From NCBI GenBank assembly GCA_020544305.1, contig CP058667.1, forward strand, positions 248,001 to 312,000: a stretch of 64,000 nt of DNA. The letters run 5' to 3'. The notes under the pieces are model-generated. The model was not told the DNA's origin, made no database searches, and saw only the letters and a list, made by a program, of their open reading frames with translations. The stretch comes from Staphylococcus taiwanensis (GTDB lineage: Bacteria; Bacillota; Bacilli; Staphylococcales; Staphylococcaceae). The position numbers and the translations under genes were made by a program. Positions 56,877 to 64,000 of this stretch are shown piece after piece; position 1 is the first letter of the stretch, and each line of letters opens with the position of its first letter.

Positions 56877-56897
56877 CAAAATGAAAGGAGATATATA

Positions 56898-57545
56898 ATG
56901 AATGTATTAGTTGTAGGCGCAAACGGTGCTGTAGGACGTAAAGTAGTAGCGCAGTTGAAAGACACTGAACATAAATCCGTAGCTTTGGTACGTAAAGACG
57001 AACAAGTATCTGAATTAGAAAGTGTAGGCGCAGATAAAGTCGTAGTTGCTGACTTAGAAGGTGACATCTCTAATGCCTTTGATGGCGTTGATGCAGTTAT
57101 CTTTGCAGCTGGATCTGGTGGTAGTACTGGCGCAGATAAAACACTTCTTGTGGACCTTTGGGGTTCTAAAAAAGTGGTCGATGCAGCAAGCAAAAATGGC
57201 GTGAAAAAATTAGTACAATTAAGTGCGACAGATAGTCCAGACCCAGATAACGAGTCCGATGTGATGAGACCATACGCTGTTGCTAAACATATGTCTGATT
57301 ATTATATTGAACAATCAGACTTGAATTATACAATCGTACGTCCAGGACCATTACAAGATGATGAAGGTACTGGCAAAATCGATGCTTCTTTCTCAATTGA
57401 AGGAGATCCAAATGGCTACACAATCCCACGTGATGACGTTGCAACAACATTAATCAACGCATTAGACGTAGCGAAGTTAGATAAACAAGTGGTTTATATC
57501 CAATCAGGTAATACAAACGTAAGAGAAGCCTTAGAGCAATTGTAA
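56898..57545 (+). CDS. NAD(P)-binding atypical SDR (NmrA/YhfK-like)
   Basis: The 215-residue protein has an N-terminal Rossmann motif VVGANGAVGRKV (residues 5-16), ADLEGD, AAGSGGSTGADKT and VQLSATDSPDP, the pattern of YhfK-type NAD(P)H-binding proteins. These are often redox-stress related, but the substrate is unknown. AAAGGAG selects the ATG at 56898. Confidence 0.87.
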   Translation: MNVLVVGANGAVGRKVVAQLKDTEHKSVALVRKDEQVSELESVGADKVVVADLEGDISNAFDGVDAVIFAAGSGGSTGADKTLLVDLWGSKKVVDAASKNGVKKLVQLSATDSPDPDNESDVMRPYAVAKHMSDYYIEQSDLNYTIVRPGPLQDDEGTGKIDASFSIEGDPNGYTIPRDDVATTLINALDVAKLDKQVVYIQSGNTNVREALEQL

Positions 57546-57587
57546 TTAAGTAGCGACATTGATATAGGTAATGAGGATATTAAAAGG

Positions 57588-57636
57588 CACCCCGTTAAGT
57601 TGCAGTAATGAACCAACTTAACGGGGTGACTATTTA
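57588..57636. terminator. Bidirectional terminator between the SDR and MarR genes
   Basis: CACCCCGTTAAGTTG (57588-57602) pairs perfectly with CAACTTAACGGGGTG (57614-57628). The two genes converge on it. Confidence 0.88.
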
Positions 57637-57657
57637 TGTGTATCCATTTTATCGCAT

Positions 57658-58029
57658 TTATTTAAAAACATTGCGTAGCGTTTCTTCAAAAGTTACTTTT
57701 ACTTCATCATAAAAGTGATGACCCTTGTCTGTAAGCGCTGCATAGACACCACGTCTATCGTCCCCATAGCCTTGACGACGTATGACGCCACAGTCTTTTG
57801 ATTCCATTCTAGTCGCAAGACGTGACATTGCACTTTGACTTAATCCCACTTTGTTTTGTAATTCTTTTAATGGCAACTGATTATTCTCAGCACAATCTAA
57901 ATACATCAAGACATAGAATTCTTTTAACGCAAGATTATGGCGAGACATCAAATCATGCTCAAGTTGTTTTGAAACGCTATTATATTTTGACGTAAACGCT
58001 AACCATTCACTTACTAATTGATCTGCCAT
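57658..58029 (-). CDS. MarR-family transcription regulator
   Basis: The 123-residue protein has the MarR winged helix: LPLKELQNKVGLSQSAMSRLATRMESK (about residues 52-78), then the wing with YGDDRRGVYAALTDKG. It is short for the family but complete. Its target is unknown; the convergent NAD(P)-binding gene is a candidate. A cysteine in the wing (MESKDCGV) could sense thiol stress. Confidence 0.85.
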   Translation of the reverse strand: MADQLVSEWLAFTSKYNSVSKQLEHDLMSRHNLALKEFYVLMYLDCAENNQLPLKELQNKVGLSQSAMSRLATRMESKDCGVIRRQGYGDDRRGVYAALTDKGHHFYDEVKVTFEETLRNVFK

Positions 58030-58293
58030 AGTATTGCCTCACATTTTCTTCATAAGTTTAATAATTGTATTATAACAATAAATAAAATGTGGTAGCGACA
58101 TAATTATTTTAATTTGTACTAGAAATAGCATTTGATTATATTTTTTTAGGATGTGAATCATGGTTTAATTTTTAGCAGAAAATGTATTTGATTAAATTAA
58201 AAAGGTACTTGAAACTTACAGAGTTGTAATTTTGGACGGTTATCCTAATAATTACTCACTAAATGTGTTTATATTTAAGTGAGGTGATTAAAT

Positions 58294-58674
58294 ATGGAGA
58301 ATATAAGACATCGTCATTATTATAAACAAGATAACTATTATGGCAGTAGAAATGAAAATATTGCATCTTCAATTAGTTATTTAAGTGTATTTTTCGCACC
58401 TGTACTTTTACCCATTGTCATGTGGATTATCGCTGACAAACCAGTTTCAACACATGCACGTAACGCATTATTTAATCATATATTCACTTGGGTTTGTTTT
58501 GCATTAGCACCACTAGCATTAATGTTATCTGCTGGTGTCATGGGAAATGCCTCAACAAATGTAGAAAGCTGGATCGTATTTGGTTCATGGACAGTAGCGG
58601 TGATATTAGCTGTTACAGGTGTATATCTATTTATCTTAAATATTGTTAGAGGTATTAAATTATTATTAGTTTAA
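58294..58674 (+). CDS. DUF4870-type membrane protein
   Basis: The 126-residue protein has a polar, Tyr/His-rich N-terminus (NIRHRHYYKQDNYYG) followed by three or four helices and HARNALFNHIFTW, the DUF4870 pattern. Function is unknown. GAGGTG lies nine bases before the ATG. A terminator follows. Confidence 0.8.
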   Translation: MENIRHRHYYKQDNYYGSRNENIASSISYLSVFFAPVLLPIVMWIIADKPVSTHARNALFNHIFTWVCFALAPLALMLSAGVMGNASTNVESWIVFGSWTVAVILAVTGVYLFILNIVRGIKLLLV

Positions 58675-58690
58675 TTTTTTGGAAAATAAG

Positions 58691-58736
58691 AGAGCTATTG
58701 CGCTTGTCATCTTCACAAGGGCAATAGCTCTTTTAA
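58691..58736. terminator. Terminator after the DUF4870 gene
   Basis: AGAGCTATTGC (58691-58701) pairs with GCAATAGCTCT (58721-58731), with an inner CTTGT/ACAAG helix and a T run. Confidence 0.85.
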
Positions 58737-58798
58737 AATTAATAGGCATAAAAGAAATGTTTAAGTAATAAAAGTAACAGTTACTTAGAAATAAATAG

Positions 58799-59710
58799 TT
58801 ATTGTTTTTTTGACATTATACGTCTAAGGCTCATGACACCTACACCTAATATAAATGATAAAATACTGATAACTAACGGTGTAGTAGAAGTGCGTTCGCC
58901 TGTTACAGGTAATTCGTGATGTGATGAAGTGTGATTCATTTGTTCATCATGTTTTGCTTGTGTACTAAGGGGAGTATTCGTTTGTAAATTTGATGATTGC
59001 GCTTGTTGTTTAATTAAATCATGCTTTTCGACGTAGCCATTGAATCCCATGTCGTTATTTTCGGCTTGGTATTTATCAGGATCTTGTTGTGAATTATTTG
59101 CAGGTTGGTTTTTAACTAAACCTTGTTGTTCAGCGTAGCCATTGAATCCCATGTCGTTATTTTCAGCTTGATGTTTAGCAGAATCTTGTTGTGTTGCCAT
59201 CACTGGGGCAGTATTTTGCTGCTCAGCATTTTCCAAATAAATAATATTACCATTTTCATCTGTTGTCTCGCCGAAGCCATAATGTATGTCATCGATTGAA
59301 GGGAAAGTTCCAGGTTCATCTAATGTGTCGTTATATACGCCGTCAGCATTAGTATCTTCACTGATAATGTCATCATGATTGTAACCAGCATCAGTATCAT
59401 TGCTGTCATCAACATCGTTATTGTATCCAGGGTCAACGTTGTCGCTATCATCTGAAGCAGTATCTACGTTACTGTTTACATCATGATTGTAACCAGCATC
59501 AGTGTCGTTATTGTCATCAACATCGTGATTGTAACTAGCGTCAACATTGTTATTACTATCCTGCGTTGTAACGGGTTGGCCGTCATTATCATGGTTAAAC
59601 GCATTATCAGTATTATTTGTTGCCGCAAAAGCATGACCATGTGACATCAGTAATAATGACGAGGTAACAAGCGTTGTTCCAAAAGCATATTTAAAACGTT
59701 TGTTAATCAA
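58799..59710 (-). CDS. LPVTG cell-wall-anchored protein with Asp/Asn-rich repeats
   Basis: The 303-residue protein has a signal peptide (cut near AFAA), a low-complexity acidic region at about 30-145, and a sortase signal LPVTGE near residue 270 followed by a hydrophobic helix and RRIMSKKQ. The acidic region repeats an AGYNHDVDDNNDTD-like unit about five times. A second part has two copies of AENNDMGFNGY plus flanks (about 180-240). The regularly spaced Asp/Asn residues (for example DTNADGVYND) resemble calcium-binding loops. No known adhesin family was recognised. Confidence 0.85.
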   Translation of the reverse strand: MINKRFKYAFGTTLVTSSLLLMSHGHAFAATNNTDNAFNHDNDGQPVTTQDSNNNVDASYNHDVDDNNDTDAGYNHDVNSNVDTASDDSDNVDPGYNNDVDDSNDTDAGYNHDDIISEDTNADGVYNDTLDEPGTFPSIDDIHYGFGETTDENGNIIYLENAEQQNTAPVMATQQDSAKHQAENNDMGFNGYAEQQGLVKNQPANNSQQDPDKYQAENNDMGFNGYVEKHDLIKQQAQSSNLQTNTPLSTQAKHDEQMNHTSSHHELPVTGERTSTTPLVISILSFILGVGVMSLRRIMSKKQ

Positions 59711-59926
59711 GAAATCACTCCTTAGTATTTAACGTGTTACATACACAAATATAATAATTTAACATTTTTAAATATCATAATTATGTATATTTATAACTTA
59801 ACACAATAAATCAAATACAACCTTAATAACTTCTATCAACTGAATGACATTTTTGTTATATACTGAGATCATAAATGCATGTATTACTTTAATAGAACTT
59901 TTCAAATTTTAATGGGGGAATGTAGT

Positions 59927-60409
59927 ATGAAATTTCGTAAGGTAAATAAAGAGGATTATTCGACAATTGTTGAATTGGAGAATCAAGGGTTTACACCCGA
60001 TGAAGCGGCTACACCTCAAGCCATTGAAGAACGTATTAATATCATTCCTGATACATTTATTATTGCTGAAAAAGACGGACAAATTGCGGGATATATCAAT
60101 GGACCAGTCATTTCTAAAAAATATATCACTGATGACTTGTTTGAGACAATTAAACCTAATCCAGATATAGGAGGTTATATTTCTATATTAGGACTTGTGG
60201 TTGCTAAAGATTATCAAAGACAAGGCTTAGCTGGTCAACTTCTAACTCAATTTGAAAACCTTGCTAAACAACAGTCAAGACACGGTGTGACGCTCACATG
60301 TCGTCAAGAACTTGTTCCATTATATGAAAAATATGGTTATATCAATGAAGGCGAATCAGAGTCTCAACATGCCGGTCTCAAATGGTACAATTTAGTGAAA
60401 GAAGTATAG
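59927..60409 (+). CDS. GNAT-family N-acetyltransferase
   Basis: The 160-residue protein has the GNAT fold: MKFRKVNKEDYSTI at the start and GLVVAKDYQRQGLAGQLL (acetyl-CoA-binding QRQGLAG loop, about residues 97-103). YGYINEGESE follows near the C-terminus. GGGGGAATG precedes the ATG at 59927. Substrate unknown; spermidine-type or small-molecule acetylation are possible. Confidence 0.85.
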   Translation: MKFRKVNKEDYSTIVELENQGFTPDEAATPQAIEERINIIPDTFIIAEKDGQIAGYINGPVISKKYITDDLFETIKPNPDIGGYISILGLVVAKDYQRQGLAGQLLTQFENLAKQQSRHGVTLTCRQELVPLYEKYGYINEGESESQHAGLKWYNLVKEV

Positions 60410-60505
60410 AGAAGGCGGCAGAGTTCAATTTGAAGTTATTAATTTATCTCAACTTCCTTTATTTATAAATCTCCACTTGATATAGAAATTTACGATAAGA
60501 AAGTG

Positions 60506-60542
60506 GCTATAACTGAGAAAGATATCTTATCTCGGTTATAGC
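60506..60542. terminator. Hairpin between the GNAT and DUF6440 genes
   Basis: GCTATAACTGAGA (60506-60518) pairs with TCTCGGTTATAGC (60530-60542), with one G-U pair. The T run is weak on the plus strand. Confidence 0.5.
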
Positions 60543-60609
60543 ACTCTATTATAAATCTAAAATAAATAAATTTGTTTTAACGACACTTTAGTTTAAGTTC
60601 TAATCGTAT

Positions 60610-60816
60610 CTATAGATTATCCAGATGACGTACATCAACTTTTGATACATTCCCATTTTGATCAAGTAACGGCGTAATTCCACCTCCTGAACCTATCCAA
60701 TTAGACAAATATTGAACACCTGTTTCTTTATCAGTTAAAATATAACAGCTTACATGGGTGTCTCCTCCAGCCTTTTCAACTATAAAACGACTATCTTCTT
60801 TCTTAGTAATAAACAT
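60610..60816 (-). CDS. DUF6440-like small protein
   Basis: The 68-residue protein has the layout of DUF6440: KEDSRFIVEKAGG, a middle LTDKETGVQYLSNWIG and GGGITPLLDQNG near the end. It is probably cytoplasmic; function unknown. The ATG at 60816 is seven bases from AAGGAGGTG; two GTG codons just upstream are less well placed. Confidence 0.75.
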   Translation of the reverse strand: MFITKKEDSRFIVEKAGGDTHVSCYILTDKETGVQYLSNWIGSGGGITPLLDQNGNVSKVDVRHLDNL

Positions 60817-60832
60817 CACCACGCACCTCCTT

Positions 60833-61438
60833 TATTTTTAAAAATTTCACAAATTATAAATTATAAACATATCGTTATTCATTTCTAATAAAAGTTTAGT
60901 ATAGATTTTTAAAATTTATATTTAAATAGGAAGAAACTAGGTTTATTTTAATATTTAGTATGAACACAACTTAGTTTAATAAATACTGGAAAATATATAG
61001 GTTATTGCCAATGAATATGCAGAAATTGTACTGAACCCTTGTTATTGAAGTATTTATTGATTAAATATCGATAGTTTTGAAAGGTATAACAAAATTGTTA
61101 TAAGACGATAATATTGAATTTTAAACCATTAATATGAATGAATAACCATTTTTTGAAATATATTAGAAATGGCCATAAACATTGATTTGACGGCTTTATA
61201 CTTACGATTTTTCAATAGGCAATATTATTTTTCAGAAATATACATGTATAAAATTTGTCGTAATTAAAAATTACACAATCTGATTGTGAGAAATTATCTT
61301 TAAATTTTACATTTATAACATTGCTATTTACATATAAAGGCGCATATAATGTATAAATCACATGGGAGTGTTAGTAATTCAATTTAACGAATTACTTTTG
61401 TTACGAATCATATGTTTGTAACTTGAGAGGAGAGTATT
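60833..61438. other. A/T-rich upstream region of the serine-rich adhesin gene
   Basis: About 600 bases without a convincing gene on either strand. They contain a perfect 7-1-7 inverted repeat CACAATCTGATTGTG at 61274-61288 and end in the ribosome site GAGAGGAGAG. The length suggests a regulated promoter or long leader. No tRNA or riboswitch pattern was recognised. Confidence 0.5.
61274..61288. promoter_or_regulatory. Perfect inverted repeat upstream of the serine-rich adhesin
   Basis: CACAATC-T-GATTGTG is a perfect 7-1-7 palindrome 150 bases before the adhesin start. It is a good size for a dimeric repressor or activator site; the regulator is unknown. Confidence 0.4.
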
Positions 61439-64000
61439 ATGTCTAAAAGAGAAAGAGACTTCAAACGGTCGTTTGGTCAAGAAAAAGCAAGAGTTAAACT
61501 TTACAAATCCGGTAAACATTGGGTGAAAGCCGGAATTAAAGAAATGCAATTGCTTAAAATGTTAGGGTTACCATTTTTAAATAAAGAAGTGGAAAATATT
61601 AACGACCTACAAGATAAAAATGTAAAAGACTTTAAAAAGCAAGCTTTGAGAACGACTGGCCTAGTAGGTGGTGCGTTTACATTTACAATGTTAAATGATC
61701 ATCATGCTTTCGCAGCGTCAGAAACCCCTTTGACGTCAGAAATTTCATCTACTAGTGCGACTGTAGCTAATCAAAATTCAACAGAAATTTCAAAATCAGA
61801 AACTACAGAATCTACTTCTAAAGCAAGCACATCAACTAGTAATGATATCAGTAGTACTTCTGCAACCAAAGATGAGACGAATTCATCATCAAGTATAGCG
61901 TCAACATCAGATAAAGTCGATTCTACTTCAGAGGCTAAAGATTCAAATAGTACCTCTTCAACTTCTGAGAAAAATACTGATCAACATTCTTCAAGTACTT
62001 CAAAGGATAATGTGAGCAGCACTTCTGAAGACAAGAGCACGACTTCCTCAACAAGTACAACGGATAAATCAGAAAATAGTAAGTCTGTCAGTACATCTGA
62101 AACAAAAGAGAAATCAACAGTAGGTAATACGTCAACTAAAGAAGATACCTCAAAATCAACAAGCAGTACTTCAGATAAAGCTAATGCGACTGAATCAACA
62201 AATAGTACTTCTAATAAAGAAGATATATCAAAATCAACAGATTCAACTGATGGATCATTGTCAAATGAAACTAATAAATCGACTTCTAATACTATTGCTA
62301 AATCAACAACGAATACAACAGAAAGTAATGCACATAATGATTTAGGCTCAACATTACTTATAAATAATTCTACTAGTACAAGTACGTCAACAAGTACAAC
62401 TAAATTGCGAACATTTAGCAAATTAGCCGTTCAGTCATTTGCAGCTGCAGCAGCAACGAGTAGTCAAACTAGCACATACACTGGAGTAGGCTCTACAAAA
62501 TTTACTAACGGTACAAATTTTCCGATTTACTATAAGGTAACAGTAACTAATAATGGAAACGGAACAGTAACGTTTAGATATACAATCACCTATGATAATC
62601 CAGCTACTCCTAACGTTGAAAAACCAGCAGTGACAACAGATACTAATGTAACTAATCCTAGTAAGCCGATGATTACTTTAGGTAGTGGTTATGGTGCAAT
62701 AACAAAAATTACGCAAGGATACACTGATTCAAATGGTAATTTCATTACAACTGTTAATACTACTAATCCAACTGTCGTAAAAAGCGGAACTGGATATACA
62801 TGGACTGGGGCAACTTTAAGTAAATATTATGTGGGGCAAGGAAATGGTGTTACTGCTGAATTTACAGTACCTATAAATAATGCTAGCGGAGATTTATCAT
62901 TTAATTTATCTCCTTCTGCTAGCTATGCATTAGATTCATCATATGTGAACTATTTTGACAACAGTACTATTAATAATACGGAACCAAGTACCTCAACAAG
63001 TCAATCAACTAGCAAATCTAATAGTGTAGTAAATAGCCAAAGTACATCAACGAGTACGGTAAATAGCACCAGTACCTCAACGAGCAAGGCAAACAGCCAA
63101 AGCACATCAACGAGCATAGCAAATAGCCAAAGTACGTCAACGAGCACAGCGAATAGCCAAAGCACGTCAACGAGTACGGCAAATAGCCAAAGTACGTCAA
63201 CAAGCACGGCAAATAGCCAAAGCACATCAACGAGCACAGCAAATAGCCAAAGCGCGTCAACGAGCACAGCGAATAGCCAAAGTGCATCAACAAGCACAGC
63301 GAATAGCCAAAGCACGTCAACAAGCACGGCGAATAGCCAAAGCACGTCAACAAGTACAGCGAATAGCCAAAGCGCATCAACAAGCACGGCGAATAGCCAA
63401 AGTGCATCAACGAGCACAGCGAATAGCCAAAGTGCATCAACAAGCACGGCGAATAGCCAAAGCGCGTCAACGAGCACAGCGAATAGCCAAAGTGCATCAA
63501 CAAGCACAGCGAATAGCCAAAGCACGTCAACAAGTACATCTAATAGTCAAAGTGCGTCAACAAGCACGGCGAATAGCCAAAGCGCATCAACAAGCACGGC
63601 GAATAGCCAAAGCGCGTCAACGAGCACAGCGAATAGCCAAAGCACGTCAACAAGTACATCTAATAGTCAAAGTGCGTCAACAAGCACGGCGAATAGCCAA
63701 AGTGCATCAACAAGCACATCAACATCAACAAGTGTGAGTGACTCAAACAGTGCAAGCACATCGACAAGTACATCAACATCCACAAGTGATAGCGACTCAA
63801 CAAGTGCAAGTACGTCGTTAAGTGGGTCACAAAGTGTGAGTCTTTCAGACTCATTAAGCGCAAGCACATCGACAAGTACATCAACATCTACAAGTGATAG
63901 CAATTCAACAAGTGCAAGTACGTCGTTAAGTGGGTCACAAAGTGTGAGTCTTTCAGACTCATTAAGCGCAAGCACATCGACAAGTACATCAACATCCACA
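61439..64000 (+). CDS. Serine-rich repeat adhesin (SRRP), accessory-Sec substrate, partial
   Basis: The frame opens at 61439 behind GAGAGGAGAG and is still open at the window end (854 codons). Residues about 20-29 carry the KxYKxGKxW signal (KLYKSGKHW), and the long signal peptide ends near HAFAA (about 99), so export by SecA2/SecY2 is expected. Then come a Ser/Thr-rich stretch (about 100-330), a non-repetitive putative binding domain (about 345-520, with GVGSTKF...NFPIYYKVTV and YTWTGATLSKYYVGQGN), and Ser-rich repeats. It should be O-glycosylated and wall-anchored; the anchor lies beyond the window. Confidence 0.92.
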   Translation, partial: MSKRERDFKRSFGQEKARVKLYKSGKHWVKAGIKEMQLLKMLGLPFLNKEVENINDLQDKNVKDFKKQALRTTGLVGGAFTFTMLNDHHAFAASETPLTSEISSTSATVANQNSTEISKSETTESTSKASTSTSNDISSTSATKDETNSSSSIASTSDKVDSTSEAKDSNSTSSTSEKNTDQHSSSTSKDNVSSTSEDKSTTSSTSTTDKSENSKSVSTSETKEKSTVGNTSTKEDTSKSTSSTSDKANATESTNSTSNKEDISKSTDSTDGSLSNETNKSTSNTIAKSTTNTTESNAHNDLGSTLLINNSTSTSTSTSTTKLRTFSKLAVQSFAAAAATSSQTSTYTGVGSTKFTNGTNFPIYYKVTVTNNGNGTVTFRYTITYDNPATPNVEKPAVTTDTNVTNPSKPMITLGSGYGAITKITQGYTDSNGNFITTVNTTNPTVVKSGTGYTWTGATLSKYYVGQGNGVTAEFTVPINNASGDLSFNLSPSASYALDSSYVNYFDNSTINNTEPSTSTSQSTSKSNSVVNSQSTSTSTVNSTSTSTSKANSQSTSTSIANSQSTSTSTANSQSTSTSTANSQSTSTSTANSQSTSTSTANSQSASTSTANSQSASTSTANSQSTSTSTANSQSTSTSTANSQSASTSTANSQSASTSTANSQSASTSTANSQSASTSTANSQSASTSTANSQSTSTSTSNSQSASTSTANSQSASTSTANSQSASTSTANSQSTSTSTSNSQSASTSTANSQSASTSTSTSTSVSDSNSASTSTSTSTSTSDSDSTSASTSLSGSQSVSLSDSLSASTSTSTSTSTSDSNSTSASTSLSGSQSVSLSDSLSASTSTSTSTST
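63035..63720 (+). repeat. 30-base tandem repeat coding NSQSxSTSTA units
   Basis: About 22 units of 30 bases (ten residues, NSQS[TA]STSTA) run head to tail and in frame inside the adhesin. Changes between units are mostly at third positions, plus the Thr/Ala switch at position five. Confidence 0.9.
63803..64000 (+). repeat. 108-base repeat coding SASTS-rich units
   Basis: A 108-base unit (36 residues, containing SLSGSQSVSLSDSLS) begins at 63803 and again at 63911, almost identical. It continues past the window end. Confidence 0.85.

Noticed and set aside
61981-62421. 146-residue minus-strand frame with Val/Leu/Ser-rich sequence
   Set aside because: It is antisense to the Ser/Thr-rich part of the adhesin, whose codon pattern leaves the opposite strand open; no ribosome site.
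63035-63720. Possible CRISPR array (regular 30-base repeats)
   Set aside because: Repeats are directly adjacent with no unique spacers, are in frame, and encode a Ser-rich adhesin tract; no cas genes are present.
63001-63999. Long open frames on the minus strand and in other plus frames across the repeat region of the adhesin
   Set aside because: They are shadows of a 30-base in-frame repeat: any frame free of stops in one unit stays open through all. They have no ribosome sites and encode monotonous repeats.

Overview
The window looks like the chromosome of a coagulase-negative Staphylococcus. DNA is low-GC, with strong AGGAGG-type ribosome binding sites. Many proteins match staphylococcal families closely (Drp35, OhyA, FhuD2, Pcp, PgcA, UreABC). 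It also carries an IS1182/IS1272-type element, the dispersed staphylococcal gggagtgggac repeats, an LPXTG surface protein and a serine-rich repeat adhesin with the KxYKxGKxW accessory-Sec signal. Species cannot be fixed from sequence reading alone. No rRNA, tRNA, CRISPR array or prophage was seen.

Layout. 1-2.9 kb: sialic acid catabolism (partial nanK-type kinase divergent from nanA and a sodium symporter), with a perfect cre site. 2.9-6.9 kb: a cluster of CPBP (CAAX-protease/Abi) membrane proteins, the last cut off by a deletion, and a lipoprotein. 6.9-11.5 kb: a nickel/peptide-family ABC importer whose second ATPase is a frameshifted pseudogene. 11.8-14.1 kb: pcp with DUF979/DUF969 membrane proteins. 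14.3-19.7 kb: acetoin reductase, a choloylglycine-hydrolase-family enzyme with an MFS transporter, trhO and drp35. 19.85-20.15 kb: a compact Fst/par-type type I toxin-antitoxin locus. 20.3-21.9 kb: pgcA. 22.2-25.3 kb: an A/T-rich two-gene module, a phosphoribosyltransferase-HAD fusion followed by a DprA-like protein, resembling ShosTA-type defence/toxin-antitoxin pairs and flanked by matching direct repeats. 25.3-31.5 kb: the urease operon (order of transcription ureABCEFGD) divergent from a urea transporter. 31.5-33.5 kb: the IS element.

33.5-44.6 kb: ribokinase, fhuD2, a small two-helix membrane peptide, a deacetylase-like lipoprotein, a VOC protein, a PBP4-like protein without its usual membrane anchor, TetR/ohyA, a short UvrA paralogue and arylamine N-acetyltransferase. 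44.7-47.2 kb: an XRE-DUF3169-ABC transporter operon. 47.4-52.8 kb: an Rrf2 regulator, EamA and MFS exporters, a hypothetical protein and a metallophosphatase. 53-56.7 kb: a phosphonate-type ABC importer (phnD, then phnC-phnE-phnE). 56.9-60.8 kb: NAD(P)-binding protein, MarR regulator, DUF4870 protein, LPVTG surface protein, GNAT acetyltransferase and DUF6440 protein. 61.4 kb to the end: an open-ended serine-rich repeat adhesin.

How it fits together. Much of the region is about scavenging and host-surface life: sialic acid, urea, nickel or peptides, siderophore iron, phosphonate-type compounds, fatty-acid detoxification and surface adhesion. The intact urease needs nickel, yet the one Nik/Opp-type importer here is decaying. 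The strongest candidates for little-described biology are the PRTase-HAD/DprA module, the Fst-like locus, the repeat-rich LPVTG protein and the binding domain of the adhesin.
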